A DNA stretch of 64,000 nucleotides from Ruegeria atlantica (lineage in GTDB: Bacteria > Pseudomonadota > Alphaproteobacteria > Rhodobacterales > Rhodobacteraceae), in assembly GCF_013032455.1 (NCBI RefSeq), contig NZ_WQCF01000003.1, forward strand, positions 248,001 to 312,000. Reading direction: 5' to 3'. The position numbers were made by a program, and so were the translations under genes. Below are positions 42,809 through 51,127 of the stretch, piece by piece. Below the pieces are notes generated by a model, which saw nothing but the letters and a program-made list of their open reading frames with translations, made no database searches and was not told the origin of the DNA. Each line of letters begins with the position of its first letter. Within the stretch, counting starts at the first letter, position 1.

Positions 42809-43453
42809 TTATAGCAATGCCAGGATTCGAGCAGCCTCATCCGTTGTGCTGGTCAACGCATCACGATCTTCCCCAGGATGGAACCGTGCACGTACAGCAG
42901 TTGGCATCGGTGCGGGCTCGACAATTGTCACACGCGGGCCGGTGCGTTCGGTTTCAAGTGCCCAGCTGCGTGCCAAGGCCATCTGAGCCGCTTTGGTCGC
43001 GCCATAAATCCCGTAAAATTTCTCACCGGCTTTGGGGTCGTCAAAAAACACTGCGTGACCGCTCTCACCCAGCAGGGGCGCGATATAGGGAATCAAAACC
43101 GATGTTGCGGTCGCGTTCGTATTGACCGCTTTGGTCCATTCCTTCGGGTCAATAAAATGCGTGGGCGTCAGGGCCGATGTGTGAACAGCCGTGTGTAGCC
43201 ACAGGTCCACTTTACCCCAGCGGTCGTAAATACCACGGCACAGAGTCGCCATTGCATTCGGATCGGCGATGTCCATTGGCGCCAGAGTGGCCGCACCGCC
43301 CTTGGCTTGAATACGGTCGTCCAGTTCTTCCAACCCGCCAGTGGTGCGGGCAACAGCGACAATGTGGTATTCAGGTGCCAGCGCCTCGGCAAGTGCAGCG
43401 CCCAACCCGCGGGAGGCCCCGGTAACAAGGGCAATTTTGGTCTGATCGGTCAT
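42809..43453 (-). CDS. Short-chain dehydrogenase/reductase
   Basis: The 214-residue SDR has the nucleotide motif LVTGASRGLGAALAEALA at the start, a weaker NAG region (LHTAVHTSALTP) and the catalytic Y-xxx-K in GIYGATKAAQMALARSW near residue 155. Its ALAEALAPEYHIVAVART stretch points to NADP. It ends directly at repeat copy D and is followed upstream, on the same strand, by purF-side genes. The substrate is unknown. Confidence 0.84.
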   Translation of the reverse strand: MTDQTKIALVTGASRGLGAALAEALAPEYHIVAVARTTGGLEELDDRIQAKGGAATLAPMDIADPNAMATLCRGIYDRWGKVDLWLHTAVHTSALTPTHFIDPKEWTKAVNTNATATSVLIPYIAPLLGESGHAVFFDDPKAGEKFYGIYGATKAAQMALARSWALETERTGPRVTIVEPAPMPTAVRARFHPGEDRDALTSTTDEAARILALL

Positions 43454-43494
43454 GACAGCGGTTTGAACCCCTGCGCGCAGGGCGTCAAGCCAGT

Positions 43495-43743
43495 TTAACT
43501 GCCAGGGATGGTGATCCGCTTGGTCTGGCCGCTTTGTCGCAGCATCACGCCTTCGGCATCAATTGCAACTACGGTGCCCGAGGACACGCGACTGCCCAGC
43601 TTGACCTCTTTCACGCGTCCCGAGGACATGCGCATCAAGGCCCGCATGTCCGATTTCGGGCCAAATACCCCCAGAACGGACAAAGAGCTTTTGTTCAGCG
43701 CGCCCTTTTGTGTGGCCGCACTTTTGACGGTGGCGTTTGACAT
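43495..43743 (-). CDS. Small conserved protein with PilP/GspC-like beta segment
   Basis: An 82-residue protein. After a polar lead it reads LSVLGVFGPKSDMRALMRMS, KLGSRVSSGTVVAIDAEGVM and a final strand ending ITIPGS, the pattern of the HR/PilP small beta domain found in secretion and pilus proteins. It has no signal peptide or lipobox. No pilus genes are near. The call is a resemblance, not an assignment. Confidence 0.6.
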   Translation of the reverse strand: MSNATVKSAATQKGALNKSSLSVLGVFGPKSDMRALMRMSSGRVKEVKLGSRVSSGTVVAIDAEGVMLRQSGQTKRITIPGS

Positions 43744-43948
43744 GCATTCCTGTCCAGCCGCAGCGGCCCGACCCCTTGTTTTATGTGGTTGGCAGCCTGC
43801 GGGCTACCAAACCGGATCAAGAAGGAAAAGCCTGATTGGGTTTTCGTCATCCCATGGGATTCTGCACCCTGGCGAAGCCCTTGCGATTGCAATTTCTTCA
43901 CCGATGGGTTGCAGCGGAAATCTTCCTAGGCAACCCTGTTGTCAGATG

Positions 43949-43982
43949 AAAAAGGCCCGCATCGCTTCTGCGAAACGGGCCG
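43949..43982 (-). terminator. Rho-independent terminator of purF
   Basis: On the minus strand, GGCCCGTTTCGC pairs with GCGATGCGGGCC around AGAA and is followed by TTTTT. It is 27 bp beyond the purF stop. Confidence 0.8.
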
Positions 43983-44008
43983 GATGAAAGGTTGATTCGG
44001 GTTAATCT

Positions 44009-45532
44009 CTAGCCCGAAGCAAGCTTCGCGCTGTTCCAAGAACCACCGGGAACCTGCATATCCTCGCGCTTCTTACTTACGCGGCTGCTGTTTTCCAGAT
44101 TGTCCAAATAGTCACCACTGACGCTGCCGGTGATGTAATTACCGTCAAAGCAGGAACAGTCGAAGGCTTCGATCTCGGGGTTGCCTTCCTTGGCAGCCCA
44201 AATCAGATCCTCGAGGTTCTGGTAGAACAGTGCATCGGCACCAAGTTCCTGTCGAATTTCTTCGATCTCTTTGCCGTTGGCTATCAGCTCATGCTTGGTT
44301 GGCATATCAATGCCATAGACATTGGGGAATTTCACTGGTGGTGAGGCGCTGGCGACATAGACTTTCTTGGCACCAGCCTCGCGGCACATCTGCACGATCT
44401 TCTTGATCGTGTTGCCCCGGACGATCGAGTCGTCGATCAACAGAACATTGTGGCCTTTGAACTCTAGCGGAACGGCGTTCAGCTTGCGGCGTACGGACTT
44501 CTGACGCTCTGCCTGACCGGGCATGATAAAGGTCCGACCGACATAGCGGTTCTTGACCAGGCCTTCGCGGTAGGGGATGCCGGTCGCCTTGGCAACCTCA
44601 AGCGCCACGGGGCGGGCGCTGTCGGGCACGGGAATGATGCGGTCAATATCAAGACCGGCGGCCTCAATCTGACGCGCCAGCGTCTGGCCCATGCGCATCT
44701 GTGTTTTGTAAACCGAGACACCGTCCAACAGCGAGTCCGGTCGTGCGAGGTAGACATATTCAAAAATGCACGGTGTCAGTTGGCCTTCGACCGCCTGGAA
44801 TGTGTGCATGTTGCCATCCAGATCAATCAGGATCGCTTCGCCGGGCTTCAAATCGCGCAGCTTTTCAAAGCCATTGATGCCAAAGGCCACATCTTCGGAG
44901 GCAAAGGCATAATCGTCGCCTGCACCGTCGACATCGCGCTTGGCAATAGACAGGGGGCGGATGCCGTACGGGTCGCGGAAGGCCAGCATGCCAACTCCAG
45001 CGACCAGACAGATCACCGAATAGGCACCCTGAACGCGCTCCATCGTCATCTTTACGCCGGCAAAGATATTGCGGATCGGCTCGCCATTACCGTTCACCTT
45101 GATCGCGTCCGCCACTTTGTCGGCCAGTACATTCAGCATGATCTCGGAATCCGAGGTGGTGCGCAGGTGGCGGCTGTATTTGGCGGTGACTTTCTCACGC
45201 TGTTCAGCCGTGTTGGTGAGGTTGCCGTTGTGGACCAGATAGATGCCATAAGGCGCATTCACGAAAAAGGGTTGCGCCTCAGCGGCGCTGAGTGACCCTG
45301 CCGTGGGATAACGGACATGACCCATGCCGACCTGGCCCATCAGGGTCTCGGCATCCTGTGCGTTGAACACGTCCTTGACCAGGCCATTGGCTTTTTTCTC
45401 ACGGAAGAATTCGCCGTTATAGGTGACGATGCCCGAGGCGTCCTGGCCCCGGTGCTGCAGCATCAGCAGACCGTCATAGATTTCCGCAAAGACATCATGT
45501 GTCCGGCTTGCGATCCCCAATATCCCACACAT
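44009..45532 (-). CDS. purF: Amidophosphoribosyltransferase
   Basis: The 507-residue enzyme makes 5-phosphoribosylamine from PRPP and glutamine, the first step of purine synthesis. The class II glutaminase domain starts MCGILGIASRTHDVFAEIYD with the catalytic Cys2. The phosphoribosyltransferase domain has the PRPP loop in VLLIDDSIVRGNTIKKIV near residue 370. The cysteines of a possible Fe-S cluster appear late (FDCSCFDGNYITG). A strong terminator follows. The upstream side is a 354-bp divergent gap. Confidence 0.96.
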   Translation of the reverse strand: MCGILGIASRTHDVFAEIYDGLLMLQHRGQDASGIVTYNGEFFREKKANGLVKDVFNAQDAETLMGQVGMGHVRYPTAGSLSAAEAQPFFVNAPYGIYLVHNGNLTNTAEQREKVTAKYSRHLRTTSDSEIMLNVLADKVADAIKVNGNGEPIRNIFAGVKMTMERVQGAYSVICLVAGVGMLAFRDPYGIRPLSIAKRDVDGAGDDYAFASEDVAFGINGFEKLRDLKPGEAILIDLDGNMHTFQAVEGQLTPCIFEYVYLARPDSLLDGVSVYKTQMRMGQTLARQIEAAGLDIDRIIPVPDSARPVALEVAKATGIPYREGLVKNRYVGRTFIMPGQAERQKSVRRKLNAVPLEFKGHNVLLIDDSIVRGNTIKKIVQMCREAGAKKVYVASASPPVKFPNVYGIDMPTKHELIANGKEIEEIRQELGADALFYQNLEDLIWAAKEGNPEIEAFDCSCFDGNYITGSVSGDYLDNLENSSRVSKKREDMQVPGGSWNSAKLASG

Positions 45533-45886
45533 TTACGGGCTCCAATTTCTATGACGTTATCGAGTGGCGGTGTTGATCTGAATGTCTGCATGGATGAACC
45601 TGTGAGCAGCCGTGCCAATGCGGCCGATGGTGCAAACGCGCCGTCGTCCCGAGGGCAGGCGCGAAAGAAAACAGGTACAGCAAGATCGGTGGCTCCGATT
45701 CCATGTCAGTTCGGCCTCCACATAATGCCTAATTCCGCCTGTGTCATCAGAGGATCACAATTGTTGGTTATGGCGCGCGGATTTTGCCGGGCAGAGTATC
45801 AAAAGGTGACATGCGTGTAGTCTTGTGCTGTCATGCTGAGAGTTATTCAGTTTTAGCGGTATTCGGAATGCGATTGGGGCTGAGGC
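45533..45886. other. Divergent intergenic region between purF and a zinc-finger protein gene
   Basis: A 354-bp gap that must contain the purF promoter and that of the small zinc-finger gene. Open frames cross it on both strands but begin without ribosome sites and look like no known family. I see no convincing operator; ATCGG-TGGCT-CCGAT is the only short inverted repeat noted. Confidence 0.5.
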
Positions 45887-46108
45887 ATGTGGGAACACAA
45901 GCAAGGAAAAAATAAGGAAGAGCCCGTCAAACGGCGGTGCCACCGGTGCCGTGGCATGGGGCGCGCGCCTTGTCAGATATGCAACGGGGCAGGAGAAGTC
46001 ATCAAAAGCAGGGATGTTTTTGGCAAACCAGTTTTCGGGCGCTGCGATGGGTGTTTTGGTCTCAAAAACATCAGGTGTACGGCCTGCGCAGGTGAGGGCT
46101 TTGTCTGA
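45887..46108 (+). CDS. Stand-alone DnaJ-type zinc-finger (CxxCxGxG) protein
   Basis: A 73-residue protein consisting almost only of the DnaJ central cysteine-rich domain: four CxxC motifs, CHRCRGMG, CQICNGAG, CDGCFG and CTACAGEG, spaced as in DnaJ so that two zinc ions can be bound. No J domain is present. Such small proteins may act as thiol/zinc chaperones or assembly factors. The gene lies alone on the plus strand between purF and cvpA, which are both on the minus strand. A bidirectional terminator follows it. Confidence 0.75.
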   Translation: MWEHKQGKNKEEPVKRRCHRCRGMGRAPCQICNGAGEVIKSRDVFGKPVFGRCDGCFGLKNIRCTACAGEGFV

Positions 46109-46133
46109 CAGGACGTCGATAATAGGCTGTTTA

Positions 46134-46166
46134 AAAAATGCCCGGTCAAAGCCGGGCATTTTTTTA
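46134..46166. terminator. Bidirectional terminator between the zinc-finger gene and cvpA
   Basis: AATGCCCGG and CCGGGCATT arms around TCAAAG, with an A-run before and TTTTTTT after. It serves the zinc-finger gene on plus and cvpA on minus; the cvpA stop codon lies in the T-run. Confidence 0.85.
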
Positions 46167-46775
46167 TTCGGTTGTTGTTGGGGCCGTTGGCTCTTCCGAG
46201 GCTTCGGTTTCGGTTTCAGACCCAGCACCGCAGCTTGCAACCAGTTCTTCGTATTGTTGTGTTACCCAGCCCAATGCTTCTTCAGGGTTCTGTTCCTCGA
46301 TCTTGTCGCTGAACTGTTCAAACACTTTGGCCGAGCGGCTTTCATCGACTATCGTATAGGACTGGCCGGTCATCACAGTGTCATAGACAAAGAACGCAAT
46401 GGCGACCAAAAGGATGCCGCGCGCAATACCGAAGAAAAATCCAAGCGCCTGATCCAGACCGCCGATGGCCGACCGCTGTACGATCGACGAAAACAATGGC
46501 GTGAAGATGCTGACCACAATCAGCGCAACCGCAAAGACGGCGGCAAAACCGGTGATCACTGACAGCTCACAGCTGTCACGCAGGAAATCCCCGACCACTG
46601 GTATTTCTTTTATCAATGGAACTGCTTGCGGCGCAAAAATGAAGGCCAGAACAGCTGCTGCGACCCAGCCTGCGATGGCCAAAACCTCACGTAAAAAGCC
46701 GCGCGAATAGGCCAACAGGCCTGACACGACGATGATCAGGGCAACCACCCCGTCGATTAATGTAAAACCTTCCAT
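46164..46775 (-). CDS. cvpA: CvpA family membrane protein
   Basis: The 203-residue protein has four transmembrane segments (starting GFTLIDGVVALIIVVSGLLA, then VLAIAGWVAAAVLAFIF) and the RGFLREVLAI signature of the CvpA/colicin V production family. The soluble C-terminal tail is acidic and threonine-rich (ETETEASEEPTAPTTTE). The family is linked to envelope integrity and to colicin V export in E. coli. It follows radA by 41 bp on the same strand. Confidence 0.9.
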   Translation of the reverse strand: MEGFTLIDGVVALIIVVSGLLAYSRGFLREVLAIAGWVAAAVLAFIFAPQAVPLIKEIPVVGDFLRDSCELSVITGFAAVFAVALIVVSIFTPLFSSIVQRSAIGGLDQALGFFFGIARGILLVAIAFFVYDTVMTGQSYTIVDESRSAKVFEQFSDKIEEQNPEEALGWVTQQYEELVASCGAGSETETEASEEPTAPTTTE

Positions 46776-46816
46776 GGCCCTCGCCTGTAATTTTATCTGC
46801 CCCTCAAGGCGTTACC

Positions 46817-48178
46817 TTAACCTGCTCCGAAGGTTTCGCCAACAAACCCCACCAAATCAGAGGGTCGGGTGAGTGACAGACCTGCCACAGTACCGGTTTT
46901 GCCACCCGCCGGAGCTATTGCGGATGTGAAACCAAGTTTTTGGGCTTCTTTCAACCTGTTTTCGGTCTGCGGGGCAGGTCTAAGTGCCCCGGATAGCGAG
47001 ATTTCCCCGAAAACCACGGTATCGGCGGGCAATGCGGTATCTTCGCGCGCGCTGAGCAGAGCGGCGGCAACAGCAAGGTCGGCTGCGGGTTCGCTGACTT
47101 TCAACCCTCCGGCAACATTCAGGTAAACGTCGAGCCCTGCGAAGGGGATACCGCAGCGCGCTTCGAGAACCGCGAGGATCATCGCAAGCCGTCCGCTGTC
47201 CCATCCAACGACAGTGCGACGGGGCTGAGAATGCGGGGACGGAGCGACCAAAGCTTGCAATTCCACCAGCACAGGCCGCGTGCCTTCAATCCCGGCAAAT
47301 ACGGCTGACCCCGGACTGGGCTTGCCACGTTCTGAAAGAAACAAGGCCGACGGGTTCGTGACCTGCGCCAACCCTTTTCCAGTCATCTCGAATACGCCAA
47401 TTTCATCAGCCGGGCCAAAGCGGTTTTTCACGGCGCGAAGAATGCGGAATTGGTGGCCGCGCTCGCCTTCGAAGTAAAGCACAGTATCAACCATGTGTTC
47501 GACCACACGCGGGCCGGCTATCTGGCCTTCCTTGGTGACATGCCCAACCATGATGATCGAGACACCGTGGCGTTTGGCAAAGGTGGTCAGTTCATGTGCG
47601 GCAGCCCGCACCTGACTGACCGAGCCGGGGGCGCTGTCCACGTTGTCCGCCCACATAGTCTGAATCGAGTCGATTATGGCGAGCCCAGGCTTTTCGGCCT
47701 CCAGCGTTGTCAGGATATTGCGCAGATTGGTTTCGGCGGCTAGTTGGACCGGGGCGTCTTCGAGCCCTAGTCGGCGCGCGCGCATGCGGACTTGTGCGCT
47801 GGCTTCCTCGCCAGAGACGTAGATGGTTTTGACACCCGCGCGCGAAAAGCGCGCAGCGGCCTGCAACAACAGTGTGGATTTGCCGATGCCGGGGTCTCCG
47901 CCCACCAGCAAGGCCGAGGCGGGCACGAGGCCGCCGCCCAGAACGCGGTCCAGTTCCTCAACCCCGCAGAGGGTGCGGGGCGGGGGTGTTTCCTCGGTGG
48001 ACAGGTCCGTGAGCGTGATGGACTGGCCGCGTTTACCACCAAGGGATTTTTTGGCGGGGCCTGCCGAAAGGGGAACGTCCTGCGTGATCGTGTTCCACTC
48101 ACCGCATGCGTCACAGCGCCCGGACCAGCGCGAATGCGACGCGCCACAGGCCGAGCAGGAGAAAGTCGTCTTTGCCAT
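46817..48178 (-). CDS. radA: DNA repair protein RadA
   Basis: The 453-residue RadA/Sms helps branch migration in recombination. It has the N-terminal zinc finger (CSACGASHSRWSGRCDACGE), the RecA-like ATPase with Walker A GGDPGIGKSTLLLQ near residue 95, the RadA-specific KNRFG motif (AVKNRFGPADEIG, near 257) and a C-terminal Lon-like domain. The start at 48178 gives MAKTTFSCSACG; an upstream in-frame ATG is not conserved. cvpA follows. Confidence 0.95.
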   Translation of the reverse strand: MAKTTFSCSACGASHSRWSGRCDACGEWNTITQDVPLSAGPAKKSLGGKRGQSITLTDLSTEETPPPRTLCGVEELDRVLGGGLVPASALLVGGDPGIGKSTLLLQAAARFSRAGVKTIYVSGEEASAQVRMRARRLGLEDAPVQLAAETNLRNILTTLEAEKPGLAIIDSIQTMWADNVDSAPGSVSQVRAAAHELTTFAKRHGVSIIMVGHVTKEGQIAGPRVVEHMVDTVLYFEGERGHQFRILRAVKNRFGPADEIGVFEMTGKGLAQVTNPSALFLSERGKPSPGSAVFAGIEGTRPVLVELQALVAPSPHSQPRRTVVGWDSGRLAMILAVLEARCGIPFAGLDVYLNVAGGLKVSEPAADLAVAAALLSAREDTALPADTVVFGEISLSGALRPAPQTENRLKEAQKLGFTSAIAPAGGKTGTVAGLSLTRPSDLVGFVGETFGAG

Positions 48179-48298
48179 GCGGCCTTGGTGCCCGAGGATG
48201 GGCGCTTCTTCAAGCCCTTGCAGGGCTTTCATCTCCGCCGGAAGGGCGCTGCGTCCTCAGACCCAATGGGTCATCATCCGCAGCGGGCGCTAATGCGC

Positions 48299-49084
48299 CT
48301 ACTCCGCAGCGCGAGGGGGTGGTGACATTGCAACTACACTGGATGCCTTAGATGTGCTGTCTTTCGGGAGGGATTGCAGTTGTGCCGAAAGCTCGGGCAG
48401 CAGTTCAAACAATTCATCCCGCAAGCGGCTGAGTTGGGATTTGGCGATGGATTCCTCGATCTCCACATCTCGCGTCCACTGGCGAAGTTCATTCTGGATC
48501 ACCTGAGCTTCTTCGAGCCGTTTCTGGAACAACTCGATCTCTTCCTGTCGCTGCTGCAAGAAGGTGCGGGCTCGGCTGACCCGATCATCGCCGTAAGTCT
48601 CGGCCAGTTCCTGGCTGATCTGGCTCATCTGTGCGGCCAGTTCAAGGATCTCGGGTTCCAGCGACTGCAGGTTGGGATGCTGGCGCAGAAACGCCATACG
48701 CTCTTTGACGCCGTCGAACTCGGAGGACATCATGAACAGCCCCTCGCGGTCAGCGGCATGGGCCATTTGGTAGGCCGCGGTGACATCGTGCATGGTCAGT
48801 GTGAACTTGCGATGGTTGTTTTCCAACGCCATCATTCGTGCGTTGGCAGGCAGATAAAACGCCAGCATGAGAATCAGGGCGGTCAATCCGATCTGGATAA
48901 ACATCCCGGCATCCATGATCGCTCCGTCACCGAATCCGGCCTGCATTGAGAGCCAGGGCAACACACCTAATGCGGATAAAATTGTTGCAGATACGGAGGC
49001 CAGAGCCGCCGCGCATATGAGGAAAAAAGTCAGTCTTAAAAAGACATTCTGAAATTGCAATGTCAAATTGTGGAGGGCTGTCAT
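48299..49084 (-). CDS. Inner-membrane protein with a long coiled-coil domain
   Basis: The 261-residue protein has two N-terminal transmembrane helices (LRLTFFLICAAALASVSATI; IQIGLTALILMLAFYLPAN) and a long helical cytoplasmic part from about residue 85. The segment 150-235 is heavily charged (RTFLQQRQEEIELFQKRLEE) and predicted coiled coil. The tail is proline- and serine-rich. I do not recognise a named family; homologues seem restricted to Rhodobacteraceae. AAGGAG lies upstream of the ATG at 49084. It is upstream of radA on the same strand. Confidence 0.72.
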   Translation of the reverse strand: MTALHNLTLQFQNVFLRLTFFLICAAALASVSATILSALGVLPWLSMQAGFGDGAIMDAGMFIQIGLTALILMLAFYLPANARMMALENNHRKFTLTMHDVTAAYQMAHAADREGLFMMSSEFDGVKERMAFLRQHPNLQSLEPEILELAAQMSQISQELAETYGDDRVSRARTFLQQRQEEIELFQKRLEEAQVIQNELRQWTRDVEIEESIAKSQLSRLRDELFELLPELSAQLQSLPKDSTSKASSVVAMSPPPRAAE

Positions 49085-49233
49085 GATCGACGAACTCCTT
49101 CTAGAACCGGTACACACCAGGCCCAAGCGGAGAACACCTAAAACACGCAGATTGATCCGCTGCGGACCCGTAAACTACAATTTTTTACTGCTCGAAATAT
49201 AAAGATGATACTCAGATGAGTGTTTTCAATCAA

Positions 49234-49686
49234 TTAGCTCTGAGGATTTCGTGAACTGCGTGTCATTTCGGTAATGTGGCCCAGTGCGATCGAGGCCAGA
49301 ATGCAGGCAGTGAACAGGTAAAGACCCCATGCGGTTTCGATGGTTGCGTAGGAAATTCCCTTGGCAAGCGTGATGTAGAGCGCGATCAGGAAGATGTCGG
49401 CCATCGCAAGTTTGCCGAGGATGTTCAGTGCGGGTTGGACACGGGCATCCAGCAGATCCCATTGGATCAGGGCGGTGCCGATGGTTTTTATATAAGGCGC
49501 AAACAGGGCGAAGATGGTGACGATCAGAGCGAGGAATACGTCCGATTTCCACAAGGATTGCAGGCCGGTGATGACGCTGATTTCAGACAGGCCAAAGATC
49601 GGCAGCAGGCCCGCTCGCATGAGTGGGGCGAACCACGCGATTGGGTAGAGGATCAGGAGGGACAGGGTGGCGAGACGGAGGGTCAC
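49234..49686 (-). CDS. PqiA-family membrane protein (single half-domain)
   Basis: A 150-residue protein with four transmembrane helices matching one half of PqiA: SVITGLQSLWKSDVFLALIV, then FALFAPYIKTIG and ILGKLAMADIFLIALYITLA, where the family has a KW(S/A)MxDVF motif. E. coli PqiA carries two such halves and works with the MCE protein PqiB; here there is one half and no PqiB nearby. The related lipid-transport genes mlaF and mlaE lie 0.7 kb upstream on the same strand. Confidence 0.8.
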   Translation of the reverse strand: MTLRLATLSLLILYPIAWFAPLMRAGLLPIFGLSEISVITGLQSLWKSDVFLALIVTIFALFAPYIKTIGTALIQWDLLDARVQPALNILGKLAMADIFLIALYITLAKGISYATIETAWGLYLFTACILASIALGHITEMTRSSRNPQS

Positions 49687-49772
49687 TTTTTTGGTTTTTC
49701 TTGATCGGGCAAAAAGTTTATGTGGGCTTCTTGTGTAGCTAGCTAGGAATTCGCTAGGTGCGTGAGACTATC

Positions 49773-50384
49773 CTATCCGCCTTTATTTGAAAGCCTCGCA
49801 TTCAACTCAACTTGCAATTCTGACAGTAGAGTGTCGACACCGGCCATTACAGCTTCGATACAAACATCCCTATAAGCTCGATCTTTTGCCGGATAGCGGG
49901 AGCGGAACCTGTCGGAGTCGTACTCTCCGTTCGTGTTCTCAAACAAACTGTAGTTGCTGTTGAGCGATTTAATGTGTGTCTGAAGATTAAACCACCTGCT
50001 TGTAGGTTGGCCGGAGTTCTCAATGCGTGACAGCATGCCAGCAGGTAGACCAACTAAGACAGCTGCTTGGAATGCAACGTTTTCTACGTTTGTTAGGTCA
50101 TAGTCGAGGTCTAGACGATCGTAGAGTTTGATAAGGTCGTGGCCCAATCTCTTGAGTTCAGTTTTATCACAACCTGCCAGAAGAAGAGCAGTCTTGAAGG
50201 TAAGCTCAGTCGTTAAGCCAAGGTTCTGGTAAACTGGCCCGACTCTAAAGACCCTTGCTTCTAAATCTGAGAGTTCCGTTACGCTCTTTCCAATCTCTTT
50301 CTCGGAAATGAGTATTTTGCACAGTTTGAAATAGGCATTTGCGTAGTGGAAGAAATCGACAATTTCTTCGATGTCTCGGCTCAT
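49773..50384 (-). CDS. HEPN-like hypothetical protein, lower GC, coupled to mlaF
   Basis: The 203-residue protein starts MSRDIEEIVDFFHYANAYFK and is largely helical. The stretch LTFKTALLLAGCDKTELKRL followed by GHDLIKLYDRLDLDY has the HEPN-type pattern (helix, then GHDL, then helix) but not a clear catalytic RxxxxH. Its start lies in the mlaF stop (ATGA), so it would be translated by coupling. Base composition (visibly AT-richer) and codon use differ from the genes on either side, which suggests acquisition. Function unknown. Confidence 0.6.
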   Translation of the reverse strand: MSRDIEEIVDFFHYANAYFKLCKILISEKEIGKSVTELSDLEARVFRVGPVYQNLGLTTELTFKTALLLAGCDKTELKRLGHDLIKLYDRLDLDYDLTNVENVAFQAAVLVGLPAGMLSRIENSGQPTSRWFNLQTHIKSLNSNYSLFENTNGEYDSDRFRSRYPAKDRAYRDVCIEAVMAGVDTLLSELQVELNARLSNKGG

Positions 50385-51127
50385 CTAACCGCCTCAATCG
50401 GCCCCTCAGCACTCCCACTGATAAACTGCTCGACATAGGGATCACCCGAGGCATCCATATGCCCAACCGGGCCGGTCCACTGGATCACCCCGTCGTGCAG
50501 CATCGCCACGTTGTCGGCAATGGCGCGGACGGAACTCATGTCGTGGGTGATGGTCATCGCGGTGGCGCCCATCTCGGTTACGATCTCGCGGATCAGGTCG
50601 TTGATGACGCCGGACATGATCGGGTCCAGCCCCGTGGTGGGCTCGTCGAAAAAGATAATCTCGGGTTCAGCAGCGATGGCGCGGGCAAGGCCGACGCGTT
50701 TCTGCATCCCGCCTGACAGCTCGGACGGGAACCGATCGGCCACGTTGGATTTCAGGCCAACACGGCGCAGTTTCTCGATGGCGATCTCGCGGGCGTATTC
50801 CGGCGGGCGTTTCAGTGGGCCGCGCAGCAGGCGGAAGGCCACGTTTTGCCAGACGGGCAGGGAGTCAAACAAAGCCGCGCCCTGAAACAGCATCCCGAAG
50901 CGCGCCAGAAACTTATCCCGGTCGCCCTTGGTGGCATCCTTACCGTCGACATAGATCATGCCGCTGTCTGGTTTGATCAGACCAAGGATACATTTCAACG
51001 CAACCGACTTGCCGGTCCCCGAGCCGCCGATGATGACCATCGACGTGCCCTTTGGGATCTCAAGGTTCATACCCTGCAGAACCGGGTTGTCGCCAAAAGC
51101 CTTTTGTACATTCTCCATCCGGATCAT
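50381..51127 (-). CDS. mlaF: MlaF-type ABC transporter ATP-binding protein
   Basis: The 248-residue ATPase has Walker A GGSGTGKSVALKCILGL, Q-loop MLFQGAALFDSLP, signature LSGGMQKRVGLARA, Walker B IIFFDEPTTGLDP and switch ITHDMSSVRAIAD. The VxxNVAF and GxxRFPSELSGGM patterns are those of MlaF/Ttg2A. The complex moves phospholipids between membranes to keep the outer membrane asymmetric. The start at 51127 overlaps the mlaE stop (ATGA). No MCE-domain gene (mlaD) follows; instead comes the HEPN-like ORF. Confidence 0.92.
   Translation of the reverse strand: MIRMENVQKAFGDNPVLQGMNLEIPKGTSMVIIGGSGTGKSVALKCILGLIKPDSGMIYVDGKDATKGDRDKFLARFGMLFQGAALFDSLPVWQNVAFRLLRGPLKRPPEYAREIAIEKLRRVGLKSNVADRFPSELSGGMQKRVGLARAIAAEPEIIFFDEPTTGLDPIMSGVINDLIREIVTEMGATAMTITHDMSSVRAIADNVAMLHDGVIQWTGPVGHMDASGDPYVEQFISGSAEGPIEAVR

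Noticed and set aside
43765-43815. Imperfect stem (GGTT...AACC) that at first looked tRNA-like, between purF and the small PilP-like gene
   Set aside because: No T-loop consensus and no anticodon arm; stems are only four bases.
45755-46240. Minus-strand open frame of 161 codons opposite the zinc-finger gene
   Set aside because: The plus-strand frame has four DnaJ-type CxxC motifs; the opposite frame has no ribosome site or recognisable domain.
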